From assembly GCA_021397835.1 (NCBI GenBank), contig JAJFZO010000645.1:806001-870000 (forward strand): a DNA stretch of 64,000 nucleotides, given 5' to 3'. How positions within the stretch are numbered: the first letter of the stretch is position 1; each line of letters starts with the position of its first letter. The notes beneath the pieces are model-generated. The model was not told the DNA's origin and searched no databases. It saw only the letters and a list, made by a program, of their open reading frames with translations. The DNA is from Moringa oleifera. Taxonomy: Eukaryota > Streptophyta > Magnoliopsida > Brassicales > Moringaceae. Positions 23,021-34,060 of this stretch are shown here, piece by piece. The position numbers and the translations under genes were made by a program.

Positions 23021-24230
23021 CACAAATTCTCAAGCTCTCCTTGATTACCCTATCAAGTGCTCAATTTGACATACATGTGAAGTGTGAACATTTAGAAAAT
23101 TTTAATTTTTAATTATGAATATTTATCATTTTTTATTTAATACTAATACTATAATATATTTATTATAATTTTATAAAATCAAATTAAATTATTTAAAAAG
23201 ATAAAAATAAATTAAAATTATGATATATTTGATGTAAAATGAATTGTTGATAAATCATCCCATCAATTATTACCAAATTACCGGGGCCAGTGTCCCATGG
23301 CAGCCATGGCTTTTCAGTGAATAATTGATCGTAGTAGCTGCAAGGCAATTTCCACTCAATTTCATCTTCTGTTTCGCTTCCCAAAGTTTTGTTTATTTTC
23401 AATTTGTTTAATTAATTTATTAGATTTTAGGTCATTTAAATTAAAAACTCCATACATTATAAATTGGTTGGTCTGTCATTCACCCAACATAAAAGTTTTA
23501 GTCCAATTGATGTAAGACTGTTGGCCTTTGAGTATTTGCCCATTTTCCTCTTCTATCTATAAATTTGGAAGCCAATCAAAGATGAAATTATAATTTTACC
23601 TACATTAATAAAATAAGAGTACCAACTGGTAGAAATTCTATTCGGTGTTTTTAAATTTATGTGAAACTTACACAATTTTATTTTTATTTTATAATAAAAT
23701 TAAATTTTAAAAAAACATGGATCCACTCAAAATCTCCGCTTTGATTTCATAATTCCGGTCAATTAATATGTTATCAATTGATTATTTAAATAGGCTCCTT
23801 TAGCAATACTAGAGAACATATAAAAGTCGACTTAAAAATGTAACAGTTTTTGAGAAATTTGCTATAATTACCTCATATTAAATCTTGATTCTTTCAATGG
23901 ACCTCTTTTATTCCCGTCCATCTACATCAAAATTGCATAATTCCCGGGGACTCTAGTTCCGGTGCATTCATGCATAGGTCAGTCTCCTACGCAATTTTGG
24001 ATTCGAAATAGAAGCACAAAAAATTCTCCTAAATTCATGTTTGCAAGTGAATCAAAAGAAAAAGATCAAAACAAAACAGATCAAAGTTGGCATGATTAAT
24101 GAAAAGTTGTACAAGATTTAGCAAGTTAACAATTAGGACAATATATGGTTCATTAATAGGCAAGTATGGAATATTACCTTAGTGTACAAAAATGGGTGTT
24201 TAAGCTGACAGACAAGAATGCATTCGAATT
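23021..24230. other. Old NLR 5'-flank relic and CNL1 downstream region
   Basis: Segment 23270-23480 resembles the upstream flanks of the NLR genes (compare 45180-45320 and 54585-54720): the shared pieces include CAGTGTCCCATGGC-like and CAATTTCCACTCAATTTCATC-like strings. It therefore marks a lost NLR copy to the left. From 23600 to 24230 is the AT-rich 3' flank of CNL1. No coding sequence recognised. Confidence 0.55.
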
Positions 24231-27200
24231 TTAGCAGATGGGCCTGCCATCTATGAATATGGTTGAGATGTGAGAAATGCAGTCTCCTTTTTCCTTTTGG
24301 CATTGCTGACTCAGCAGAGGACTTTCCCAGATTGATAGAAAAGAAAGGGAGGGGGGCAGCCCCTCCGGTGGTAAGCACTCCAGATTCCAACAGTACCCAA
24401 TTTCCAAATTTTTAATTGAGGTGAGTTCGTGAAGCCCCTTGCCATCCAGAGTTTTCAGATCTTCAAAACCCAATATGCAGAGTGCTGTAAGAGAGGAGGG
24501 CAGCAAATTCTCTTCCGGAAACGACACCCAGTCTGCACCACTACCTTGCAATTCAAGGCGTTTAAGAGATAAAAGACTTTTTAAATCCCACTGCCTGCAG
24601 TTAGTGATGAGTTTGGGACTATCATAGATGGCAAGATATTTTAAGCTGGACGGCAAACCCCCCTGGGGAAATGACTTAATTTCTGGACAACCAATGATGA
24701 GCAAATTCTCCAGGGAGGGGAGGAGAGAGTGCATTTGTTGTGGCAGCGACTTTAAATTACCGCATCTGTCCAGGTATATCAATGTCAAATTTGGGGCCGA
24801 TATTCCTCCTTTCGGGAATAAAGAATCCAAATTAGAGCAATTGCAGATTTCCAAGGAGTGAACCTGGCATGGTCCCTCTGATGCCGAAAGGTGTTCCAGA
24901 TGGTCCCTCAAAGCAGGAGCCCTTGGCAGTGCACCCTCCAGCTCTCCGCAATTCTCTATGTGAAGCTCCCTCAATGAAGGAAGTAGGTTGGGCAGAGCCT
25001 TTTTGAGTTTCGGACATCCTCTCAACTTTAACACTTGGAGACAGGGAAAAGCACCATCTTTCCATTCTGCACAACACCATTCCTCCCACATTGGCATGTT
25101 CACAAACTCCAACTTTAAAAGAGACCTGAATGGCCCACCGAACTCAGCACCAACTCTCACCACTGCAGCAAAGCCTGAAATCTGTAGTTCCTTTAGAGAT
25201 GGCAGCTGCCAGAGACATGGCAACCAGAAGCAATTTTTGCAATAACTTAACTGCAGGTATACTACACTCGAGAAGGAACAGTCTCCTACCCAATTCGGAA
25301 ATATCGTACCTCTGTAACCATTGATGACAAGGTCTTCAAGGCTTGGGTGTGGACACAAACGGTCGAGCACATCTCTTTCATGTTGTGAACACTCATCGTG
25401 ACCATCATCATCCCAACTCAATACTAACTTCTGGAGCCTCTTCTTGTCGCACAAATTGGCCTCTGAGGCATCCTTGCTGGAAACAACGTTCTGTAGGGAC
25501 CGAATGGAAAGGGTTCCTCGCAGATGATGCATTTCCTTCAACTCATTTATGGTACAACCACTTTGTTCGCCTACAACAAAATCAGTTAATACTTGCAAAT
25601 TCTTCAATCTCCCCATATGCAATGGCATCTCTGTCACTTGTGTTCCTCGGATATTAAGGACATGCAAGTTGATTAACCTTCCCAAGTTAGTAGGCAATGC
25701 AACCAGGTCCCAGCATCCACGCAACATCAAGGTTTGCAAATTATACAAAGCACTCACTGATTCTGGTAACCTCTTGATTGAAGTTCGGGATAAGTCTAGA
25801 TATCTTAATTGCTTCAAGTCGCCAATTGAATCAGGCAGCTTTTTGATATTCCCGTAACCAGACAAGGAAAATACACGTAAGCGTCTTACTTTTGGCAAGT
25901 CCTTTGTTACCTTGTCGTCCATGGATGAAATTCGCCAAGGTGATCTTATTGTTAGGAAGGTTCGTAAATGCGGTGTTTCATATATACCCTTAAATTTCTC
26001 AGAAGCATCAACAAATGATGCAATATTTGACAAATGACGAGTCTTTTTGGTGATTTTGGATGAATCCTCAACTTCCAGTCTACAACAGAACTTTCCCGAC
26101 ACAGCTTCAGCCAAGTCATTAATAAGGTCATGCATGATAAAGCATGAATTTTGGTCTCCAGATCTTTGAAAAAAGGACTTTGTTATCAGATCGCTGAAGT
26201 ATTCTTCACCTACTTCTTCCATGTTCTTATTACCTTGTGGGTCATCCAAAAAGCCTTCTGCCATCCACAATCGGATTAGATACTCTTTCTCAAATTCATA
26301 GCCCTTGGGGAATATTGAACAATAAGCAAAGCATCGTTTTAACTGTGAAGGAAGATAGTAATAACTAAGTCTCAAGACAGGAAGAATGTTACTTTCATCA
26401 TCCCATATACTGCTCTTCAATATCTTATCCCATTCTGTAGCATCAACTTTAGAGCGCAAGACACCCGCCAGTGCTTTTGCAGCTAAGGGTAGGCCTTTGC
26501 ACCTCTTTACAATTTCTTCACGGAATGCTTCTAGCTTATGAAATTCGCTAGAATTGACACCTGCACAAGTATGCTTCGCAAACAACAACCAGCAATCATC
26601 ATCTGCTAATTGCTCCAAAAGATAAGTTGGAACTGTCTTCATAATGGATGCAACTCTTTGATCTCGTGTTGTTACAATGATCCTACTTCCCTTGGCTCCA
26701 GATCTGAAGGGGGCTTGTAAGATTTCCCAATCCATATAATTCTTGTTCCAGACATCATCTAAAACAAAGAGAAATTTCTTATCCCTCAAATTTTCTTTCA
26801 ATTTGAGTTGAAGCTGATTTAGATCACCATCATCACATATCCCTGGAACCACCGCCTGAAGAATAGTTTTGGTTACCCTGATGACATCAAATTCTTCTGA
26901 AACACAGACCCATGATTTTAGGGAAAAACTCCCTTTCACTTTGGCGTCGTTGTACACAAGCTGAGCCAAGGTGGTTTTACCCAGACCACCCATCCCCACG
27001 ATTGTTATCACACCAATGTCATTGCCACTTGAGACTTCGGACAACAACAATTTCACTATAGCTTCTTTGTCATCATTCCTACCATACACAGCACCTTGAT
27101 CGACCAAAGAAGTCGATGGTATTCTTGCTGATGGTTTATCGCCAACAACTGCTTTCAGACCGAGCACATGTATCTGGGTTGCCATGTATTCCAGCCTATC

Positions 27201-27614
27201 CAGAATCTCTTCCAATTTTGATCCCAGAATCTCTTCTAATTTCGATTCAATCCCTTTGTTGAATGGGTTGAGAGAATAGAGATAGTTACGCACCTGAGCG
27301 GTGGTGGTTTGAGGCTCATCTTCGAATTTGCAGCACAAAGCCTCGTAGGCAATCTCATCCAGCAAGTCCTCCGCATCGTAGACAGCATCCTTCAGCTCAT
27401 CAAGCCAGTCTTTCACGTCTGGTTTGATACTCTGCTTGTCCTCTGCATCGTTGAGCACTGCTTTAATAGCGGGCAAAGTTGTCTTGAGCTTCTTCAAGCG
27501 GTCATCATCGAGTTTTCTGCTACGGAAGTAATCAAGGACATCGCCAGAAGCCATCTTGCCGATCAAGACTTGAAAGAAAGCGGAGAGAAAGGCTTCACCC
27601 ACAAGTTCAGCCAT
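24231..27614 (-). CDS. CNL1, coiled-coil NB-ARC LRR resistance protein (RPP13-like), 1127 aa
   Basis: Single-exon intracellular immune receptor. The coiled-coil region (residues 1 to about 150) contains KDWLDELKDAVYDAEDLLDE (68-87), the EDVID-equivalent. NB-ARC motifs: P-loop GMGGLGKTT (207-215), kinase-2 KKFLFVLDDVW (279-289), RNBS-B GSRIIVTTRD (309-318), GLPLAA (374-379), RNBS-D CFAYCSIFPK (428-437) and MHDL (494-497). All key ATP-binding and regulatory residues are present, so the switch region looks functional. LRRs run from about 560 to the end. Compared with CNL2 it carries an 8-residue tandem duplication (SKLEEILG repeated, about 124-139) and lacks about 72 LRR residues after LPRAPALR. 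Both proteins start MAELVGEAFLSAFF and their 5' flanks align, which supports the start. It probably recognises a pathogen effector; the ligand is unknown. Confidence 0.95.
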   Translation of the reverse strand: MAELVGEAFLSAFFQVLIGKMASGDVLDYFRSRKLDDDRLKKLKTTLPAIKAVLNDAEDKQSIKPDVKDWLDELKDAVYDAEDLLDEIAYEALCCKFEDEPQTTTAQVRNYLYSLNPFNKGIESKLEEILGSKLEEILDRLEYMATQIHVLGLKAVVGDKPSARIPSTSLVDQGAVYGRNDDKEAIVKLLLSEVSSGNDIGVITIVGMGGLGKTTLAQLVYNDAKVKGSFSLKSWVCVSEEFDVIRVTKTILQAVVPGICDDGDLNQLQLKLKENLRDKKFLFVLDDVWNKNYMDWEILQAPFRSGAKGSRIIVTTRDQRVASIMKTVPTYLLEQLADDDCWLLFAKHTCAGVNSSEFHKLEAFREEIVKRCKGLPLAAKALAGVLRSKVDATEWDKILKSSIWDDESNILPVLRLSYYYLPSQLKRCFAYCSIFPKGYEFEKEYLIRLWMAEGFLDDPQGNKNMEEVGEEYFSDLITKSFFQRSGDQNSCFIMHDLINDLAEAVSGKFCCRLEVEDSSKITKKTRHLSNIASFVDASEKFKGIYETPHLRTFLTIRSPWRISSMDDKVTKDLPKVRRLRVFSLSGYGNIKKLPDSIGDLKQLRYLDLSRTSIKRLPESVSALYNLQTLMLRGCWDLVALPTNLGRLINLHVLNIRGTQVTEMPLHMGRLKNLQVLTDFVVGEQSGCTINELKEMHHLRGTLSIRSLQNVVSSKDASEANLCDKKRLQKLVLSWDDDGHDECSQHERDVLDRLCPHPSLEDLVINGYRGTIFPNWVGDCSFSSVVYLQLSYCKNCFWLPCLWQLPSLKELQISGFAAVVRVGAEFGGPFRSLLKLEFVNMPMWEEWCCAEWKDGAFPCLQVLKLRGCPKLKKALPNLLPSLRELHIENCGELEGALPRAPALRDHLEHLSASEGPCQVHSLEICNCSNLDSLFPKGGISAPNLTLIYLDRCGNLKSLPQQMHSLLPSLENLLIIGCPEIKSFPQGGLPSSLKYLAIYDSPKLITNCRQWDLKSLLSLKRLELQGSGADWVSFPEENLLPSSLTALCILGFEDLKTLDGKGLHELTSIKNLEIGYCWNLECLPPEGLPPSLSFLSIWESPLLSQQCQKEKGDCISHISTIFIDGRPIC

Positions 27615-28010
27615 CTTTGCTTTTAATCAAAGACAGAAATCCAAGGGAAGTGACTAAAAATAACAGAGGAGAAGGCTTCCACCAATGCTTTGAAGAGATC
27701 TAGTTGTCGAGTTCCTTAATCATTCGAGGTGGCTGCTTTTTATTTGTGACGAAGATGATAAGCAGAAAGAAGAAAGTGTTGTTTTTTATCTTTCTTTCAG
27801 CTGTGTAACGATAAAAGAAAGAGAAATACAATTTGGTTTAATTAACTTAATAGATTTTGGGTAATTTAATTGAAGATTCCACATATTAAGATAAACCATT
27901 TTATATATTGTTATAGAAGTGAAATGGTAAATTGTTTGGTGATTAATATGAGACTGTTGGAAGATTGATTGTGATTAATTGCCCATATGAATAACAATAA
28001 ATTTACTTTC
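27615..28010 (-). promoter_or_regulatory. CNL1 5' leader and proximal promoter region
   Basis: The sequence immediately upstream of CNL1 aligns with the region upstream of CNL2 (44526-45000), and about 70 bp of it aligns with the relic at 54164-54240. Shared blocks include ACAGAGGAGAAGG and CCAATGCTTTGAAGAG. This marks the conserved transcribed leader and proximal promoter; I cannot place the start site exactly. Confidence 0.55.
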
Positions 28011-28339
28011 AATATATAATTTTTTTTAATTAATCATTATATGTAGATTATCGGTGAAAATTAACTTTGTTATAAATTTCAAAATAAATCGAATACTAAT
28101 CTAAATTTCTTTACAAAAAAATACCTTTTAACCTTTATAATAAAAAGAATAAAGAGAGTGTGATGAATATATAATTGAGTCTACCTTTGTCTATTTCCAG
28201 GGAATGCCTTCATCGTGCTCGGGGAAGTAAAAAATGAAGCGTCCTTAGATCATTTATAGTTTGAGTGAATAATTGATAAGAGGGAAGGGATGAGTGTATA
28301 TATCACCACTAAATTAATTATTAATAAAAAAATTTATCG
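28011..28339. other. AT-rich DNA between CNL1 promoter and Copia fragment 2
   Basis: No gene seen. It lies inside the roughly 1.5-kb segment (about 27990-29490) present in duplication unit 1 but absent from the matching point in unit 2 (about 45055). Confidence 0.5.
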
Positions 28340-29415
28340 GATAAAAGAAAAACATGATGGTAGCAAGTGATATAAAGCAAAGTTAGTAATTAAAGGCTTT
28401 CAACAAAAAGAAGATATTGATTACATATCAATTTTCTCCTCGGTGCTGTAAGTTGACTACAATCAGAGCAATGCTTGGGTTAATGGCTCATAAAAATTTG
28501 CATTTGCAACAAATGAATGTAAAAACATCTTTTCTTCATGGTGACTTGGAGGAAGAAATTTACATGTATCAACCATAGGGATTTGAAGTCAAAAGTAAGG
28601 ATAAAAAGGCATGCAAACTTGTGAAAAAGCTTGTATGGGTTAAAATAAGCTCCTACACAGTGGTACAAAAAGTTTGACAACTTTATAGGTGCCAATAGTT
28701 TCTTAAGATGCCAAGCAGACCATTATTGTTTTGTTAAAGGGATGATAACTGTTATATTATACTATTATTATATGTTAATAATATGTTAATTATTAGAGCC
28801 GATTGGTATGATATAGAAAAATTAAAGAGTAAGCTTTCAAAGAAGTTTGTTATGAATGATTTTGGATTCTACTGAACAAATCCTTGGGATGAGAATTACT
28901 AGAGAAAAAAGGATTCTCAAGTTATTTCAGAAAAAATACATCAACAAGGTGCTTACTAGATTTAGAATGGATGGTGTCAAACCAATGAGCACACCTTTGG
29001 CTAGTCACTTTAGGCTATCTAAAAGTCAATCTCCTTCAACTAATGATGAGATTGCATATATGGGTAAGGTGCCCTATGTTTTTGCTATTGAGAGTTTAAG
29101 GTATGCTACCGTATATACAAGACTCGACATAATACATGCAATAAGAGTAATTAACAAATACATGAACAATCCAAGAAAAGAATACTGGAAAGCAGTTAAA
29201 TGAATTTTCAAGTAATTAAAAAGTACTGCAGATTTAGCTTTGTACTTCAAGAAAATATATATGATTTTGTATAGTTATGTTGATGCTAATATAGCTAGTG
29301 ATATAAATAGTAGAAAAAAGTATCGTAGGATATGTTTACATATTAGGTAGTATTGCAATCAGTTGGATATCTAAATTACAAAAGATAGTTGTACTTTCTA
29401 CCACAAGTTAGAAGT
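28340..29415 (+). pseudogene. Ty1/Copia reverse transcriptase and RNase H remnant 2
   Basis: Plus-strand reading across frames gives the order YKAKLVIKGFQQKEDIDYIS, a degenerate middle corresponding to NLHLQQMNVKTSFLHGDLEEE (different frame), DWHDIEKLKSKLSKKFVMND-like sequence near 28800-28860, an open piece at 28856-29203 (STEQILGMRITREKRILKLF, then a YAT...DI motif), and a decayed RNase H end with SYVDANIASD (about 29275). Stops and shifts are frequent and no LTRs are seen. It belongs to a different Copia lineage from remnant 1. It lies about 0.7 kb upstream of CNL1. Confidence 0.85.
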
Positions 29416-31110
29416 TTAATATTTGTAAATTTTATTTTTTTAATTATAAATATTTTATATTTTTATTTAATTATTAATATTATAATATTATTATTATAAT
29501 CATATAACATATTATATAACATTAAATTAAATTAAATTATTTTTAAAATAAAATAAATTAAAATTATTTTAAAATCATGGTATATTTGATGTAAAACGAA
29601 TTGGTAACAGGTAATCCCATTAATTGGTATTAAATTATGTGGAGTCCATGTGTCAGGCCAGTCCATGACTTTTCATTGCATAATTGAGCCTACTCGACCT
29701 TTTTTCTTCATGTGCAGGTCAGCAACAATTGCTAGTGGTGGTTGTGAGTCAATTTCCCCTTAACTTCCATCTTCTGTTCGCTTTCCCGGTTAGCTTTTAT
29801 GTAACTTTCGCTCAATTTGATCCAGAAATATAAAAAATAAGTCAAATAAATTTTACCTTCAATTTCAAGTCCATTTCTTAAGTTTTAATAATTTATTTTT
29901 TATAAATTTTTTAAATTTTAATAATATAAATTATTTAAAAAATTTAAAAATTTAAAATTTTTTGTGAGGATAGTTTAAATATTTTTTATATTAATTTTAA
30001 GTTTAAATTTATAATATAAAATTTAATTTAAATATTTTTATTATTTTTAATTTTTTAATAAAATTTAATTTAATTTAATTCAAATTGATAAATTAAGGTT
30101 TAGTTTACCAAATTTAAAATTTTGATTTAAGGCATGAAATATAATTTAAGGTTTTCAGTACTTTTCTTCTTAATTTAACTTTATTGTTATCATTACATAA
30201 ACATAAATCTGTTCATAATGAAAAAATATGAAAAAATGAAAATAAAAAAATCCTAATATGTAAAACATTACTAGGTTTATTTATGAAATTATTATATAAT
30301 TTATGTTGTTGTTAACTTGAAATATTAAATAATATTTAATTTTATAAAATTAATTTATTATAAAAATTTTATTTGATAATGTGTACATTAAAGGTAGCTA
30401 TAGAATGATAAGAAATTCTTTATGTGAATTGAATATTAATTAATTTTTTACTTAAATTTTTAATAAAAAATTCAAATTATTTGATTACAAATCAAATAAA
30501 TAGTTTTTTTAATAAGTTCAATTAATTTAATTTTAAAATTTTTTAAACCAAATCCATGGAATTGAGAATGCTCATCCTTATTCTCTTCTACTTATGTGAA
30601 GTCTTCTACTGACTTATAATTTTAAATTCTCGATCTCTTCTTATCCACTAAATCGCTTAAGCAACTCATTTGTGAAGTGCAACATTTAGAAAGCTTATTT
30701 TTTTTAATTGTGAATACTCCTTTTTTTTTTTAAAGGAAATAAGAGATGATATTAATAAAAAAAATTAAAATTAATTTATAAGTAATCTTGAACATATCCT
30801 TTTTACCATTATGAGAAGGTTGAGTATCTTTAAATTCTTTTTTTTTTTTTTAATTTTCTTTCAAACAAATTTCATTTACAAAAGTACCAACAGGGTACAA
30901 TGTTAACGTTACAATTGGTAACTACGTATTACTAATTCTATAAAATCTATAAATTCCTCTACATTTACAAAAATTCTTTGAGGAAAATATTTTGATATTT
31001 GATGTCATACAATGGTGACATTTGAAGAACTAAATAGTTACCCAATGTAATACTTGTATTTTAGTTCCAATTTAGTCATGCATAAGCTAGTAACCAAACA
31101 AATTTGAATA
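29416..31110. other. AT-rich NLR upstream flank, no gene
   Basis: 29490-30480 aligns with 45060-45880 beyond CNL2, so it is the distal NLR upstream flank. 30480-31110 is an extra piece of unit 1; part of it (30620-30720) resembles 23020-23120 and 55660-55760. Homopolymer runs of T and A are frequent. Nothing coding recognised. Confidence 0.55.
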
Positions 31111-31865
31111 AAAAATGGTCTCCTAAGCATTCCTAGACATGCCTTTCACTTCGGTGAAGAATCCTATTATTGCATCATATTTATAAAAACAAAAATTACT
31201 CGCATGTCAAATGACAAGCAATCTCAAAAAAAAAAAAAAAAAATCAATTTAATGACCTACAATTGAAACAAGCTTAAACTCTCCTTTTATATTTAGTATT
31301 ATTTTTAGATAATGCAAAAGACAAATATTTAAATAAGAAATTTTTTTATTTCACACAAGATATCGCAATATTAAAAATGATATATCCAACTTACCTCTAA
31401 AAACATCCAAATGCAAATGCTATCTTTGTTCTCCCAAAATAATTGACCTACAACTTAGAGACTATTTTGATCCTTGAGATTGACGGAAGACCTTTTATCA
31501 TATATACCATTGCAAGCTACCCAGTAAATCAACATCCAACGCCTTCTTCCACTTATAAGGTCTCATAATCAAAATCTCCAAGGCCAACCATGCACCCAAG
31601 TCCAGCCCTGGAAACTAAACAGGTAGGAGGATTACGAGACAATCTGAAACAATTCACCTTGGCAAGATGGTAACTCTGAAGAAAAATAAGGAAAATTCTA
31701 ACCTTTCCCTTTGATGATCAGGAAACAAGGGATCAAGCTCTTCCAGGGTAGGCTTGTAGCACTAGAGTACCAATATAATTAAAACTCAAGAAACATTTGT
31801 ATTATCACCAACAACATGTGTTCAACCAAGCTACAGCTACTCAAGAGCTACTTCCTGATAAAACA
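31111..31865 (-). pseudogene. CARNMT-like pseudogene fragment psi-D (exons 3-4 plus introns)
   Basis: Minus-strand 31706-31760 reads CYKPTLEELDPLFPDHQRE, matching exon 3 ([19 protein letters not shown]). About 31590-31632 matches exon 4, but the glycine-rich SAM motif [10 protein letters not shown] has become LVSRAGLGCM. The left portion (31120-31470) matches intron sequence near 58150-58340 and 60200-60345. Introns are retained and pieces are missing, so it is a rearranged genomic copy, not a retrocopy. The block lies inside duplication unit 1 and is absent from unit 2. Confidence 0.8.
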
Positions 31866-32236
31866 GAAGACAATATAAAATGGATCAGACGTACAACATT
31901 ACATTCCCATTGCCAAGACTCTTCATTTTTATCTCTTTCTTTTTTTCGATAACTTTAGCACCACTCTCGTTAATGGAATCAGGCAGATCGACCTTCTTAT
32001 CGCATCTCCTGTGGTTATCTACACAAATCACATTTCCAAATGAGAAAGACACAAATCATATTACCAATTATCAATTATTCCACGAAAAAAAAATTTGTTA
32101 ATGCCACAGACAATGCCCAGACAAAATATTTGAGTGATTTCCACAAACTTCAATATTCTGGCTCAAATCAATAGGAGGTTCACAGTGAAACCTCAGTTGA
32201 CAAAGACTAAAACTTAGTTTTAAAAAATACAGACAT
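31866..32236. other. Segment shared between duplication units, no gene
   Basis: It aligns with 45905-46261. A 73-codon plus-strand open frame (31880-32101) has a signal-like hydrophobic stretch, but its partner in unit 2 is shorter and shifted. I do not call it a gene. Confidence 0.5.
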
Positions 32237-32395
32237 TGATTTTGGGCCAGTAGTCTCCCTTTTTCTTTCGGCACCGCGGGCTCAGCAAAGGACATTCCAG
32301 GATTCTTAGAGTAGAAAGGAAGTCAGGCAGCCCTTCACCTGGTAAGTACTCCAGCTTCCTACACGTATCAATCGGTAGTATCTCAATGCCGGCAA
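32237..32395 (-). pseudogene. NLR 3'-end fragment (unit 1)
   Basis: The minus strand encodes the last LRR and tail of a CNL-like gene: a GEGLPDFLST-like stretch, then in other frames ECPLLSQ and PKEKGRLLAQN, corresponding to CPLLSQQCQKEKGDYWPK of CNL2. Frameshifts separate the pieces. It has a colinear partner at 46262-46430. Confidence 0.75.
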
Positions 32396-33869
32396 CAATT
32401 GGTAGTATCTTATTTCGTTTGATTGTTATGGAAATTTTAAGAACTACTGCTAAGTTAAGGGGAAAGTTCTTATGTTCATTCTCACTTAAAAATAAAAAGA
32501 ATTAATTGGAAGATCAATGAAAATATTTGAACAGGCCTCCTTGTATTGATCTTAAAAACTTCACTACTTTAGTTGTTTAATTGTTTTTGGTTGCTTTAAT
32601 TAAGTTTTCAGTAGAGTTACGAATAGAGTTTTCGTCCTTATTGATGTTAATTCTGCCATTTATTTTAACGACTTTCTTAACATTTCAGTTCTGCCCAATC
32701 TTTGCTTGAATCATGTTACAAACTTACTTAGAGAATCAAACTTACTTTAATATTAAATTAACTTAAACATTTTTTTACTATATTTCTTCTACCTACAAAT
32801 ATTTCATTTCGACAAAATAAATTTTTCAAAAATTAAATATCTAATTAAATCCTTTTTTGCACAAAACATCTCCCCCACAAGATTCTCTCAAATTTTTGGA
32901 GCATGATAAACACCAAGAAAGGTGAAACACTTACTGCTTCCTACTTGAATCTGTTCAAGCTTGCAAATTGAGTATCATAAAATCAATATCTTTATGGCTT
33001 TTTAATTGATACATTTATAATGATCACTCATGAATAATTCACGAAAATTTTACGATATCTATGTCATCCATATAACTCCAAAAATAACAACTAAATGAAA
33101 AGAAATACTTAGTTTTGCAACCTCATTTGGCCTGGTTGTTGAAGCACCCTATAAGCCAACCTCATACAAGTTTGCATCTATTTACAATTTCTTTTGGCTT
33201 AATAGATATTGAATTTGGCATTGCTAATGTGGGAGGTGACTTGTAATGAGAAAATGGAACAAATTTCAAGGAACATTCAAAGTAAAAAGCCACAATAAGT
33301 TGATTGGGATTTCAGGATCATATCAAGATGAAATTTTGTGAGTGATGTGCTAAACCTCATTGTGGATGATCTTTGTTTGTGCAGATGTGCAAGTTCTTCC
33401 ATGGACTAGGTAAAAGTTTTAGCATTAACCTTTTGTGTTGATCTTCATTCTACTATAACTAATACTGATAGCTATGTTTGATCATCTCTCGTGGTTCATC
33501 AAGAGTTTTAATCTCTTAATAATATAGAAATTGAATGACAAGACTTTGTGCCGACTAGCTTCAAAACTTTCCCTTAAAATTTTAAGCCGCAAGAACATTA
33601 AGAAGTAAAGTGGCATGCTATATATTTACATCTTAATGTTAATTCGAAGGATTCATCAGATCTACTGGTAGATTCAACCAGTAGCTTGAGCAAAAGAAGG
33701 TTCAATTTACGGTGAACTTTAAATGCAGAGTGATGATAACATTTTCTAACTTTGAAGTAATTACAAGTAGTGATCAGAGCAATCATTGGCAATAACCAAA
33801 ATATAGATAAATGACAAACTGGACAAGATAAAAGAAGGTTAACAACTGGGATAATATATAGTTTGTTAC
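32396..33869. other. Duplicated non-coding block between NLR fragments
   Basis: 32400-33860 aligns with 46440-47800 in unit 2 with small gaps. It resembles NLR downstream flank further on (33740-33860 aligns with 40765-40870). No coding sequence recognised. Confidence 0.6.
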
Positions 33870-34060
33870 CTTAATGTACAAAAATGGGTGAATATCATAA
33901 GGTCAAGGATGCATTTGAAATTTACCTGACAAGCGTATTATCTATCAATATGATTGAGATGGAAGTGAATTTGGACCAGTAGTCTCTTTTTTTTTCCTTT
34001 TGGTACCGCTAACTCAGCGGAGGAAAATCCCTGTGGCATATCGTCGAAAGGGCTACCCCG
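33870..34060 (-). pseudogene. NLR 3'-end fragment abutting hAT copy B
   Basis: The sequence matches the 3' end and downstream flank of CNL2 (40870-41065), including TGCATTTGAAATTTACCTGA and CCTTTTGG-CATTGCTGACTCAGC-like parts. The match ends near GTCGAAAGGG at about 34055, where hAT-associated sequence starts. It is a remnant of an NLR gene truncated at or before the hAT junction. Confidence 0.7.

Noticed and set aside
31880..32101. 73-codon frame with a hydrophobic start, suggesting a small secreted peptide
   Set aside because: Its duplicate at 45932-46135 is shifted and differs in frame, so there is no sign of coding constraint.
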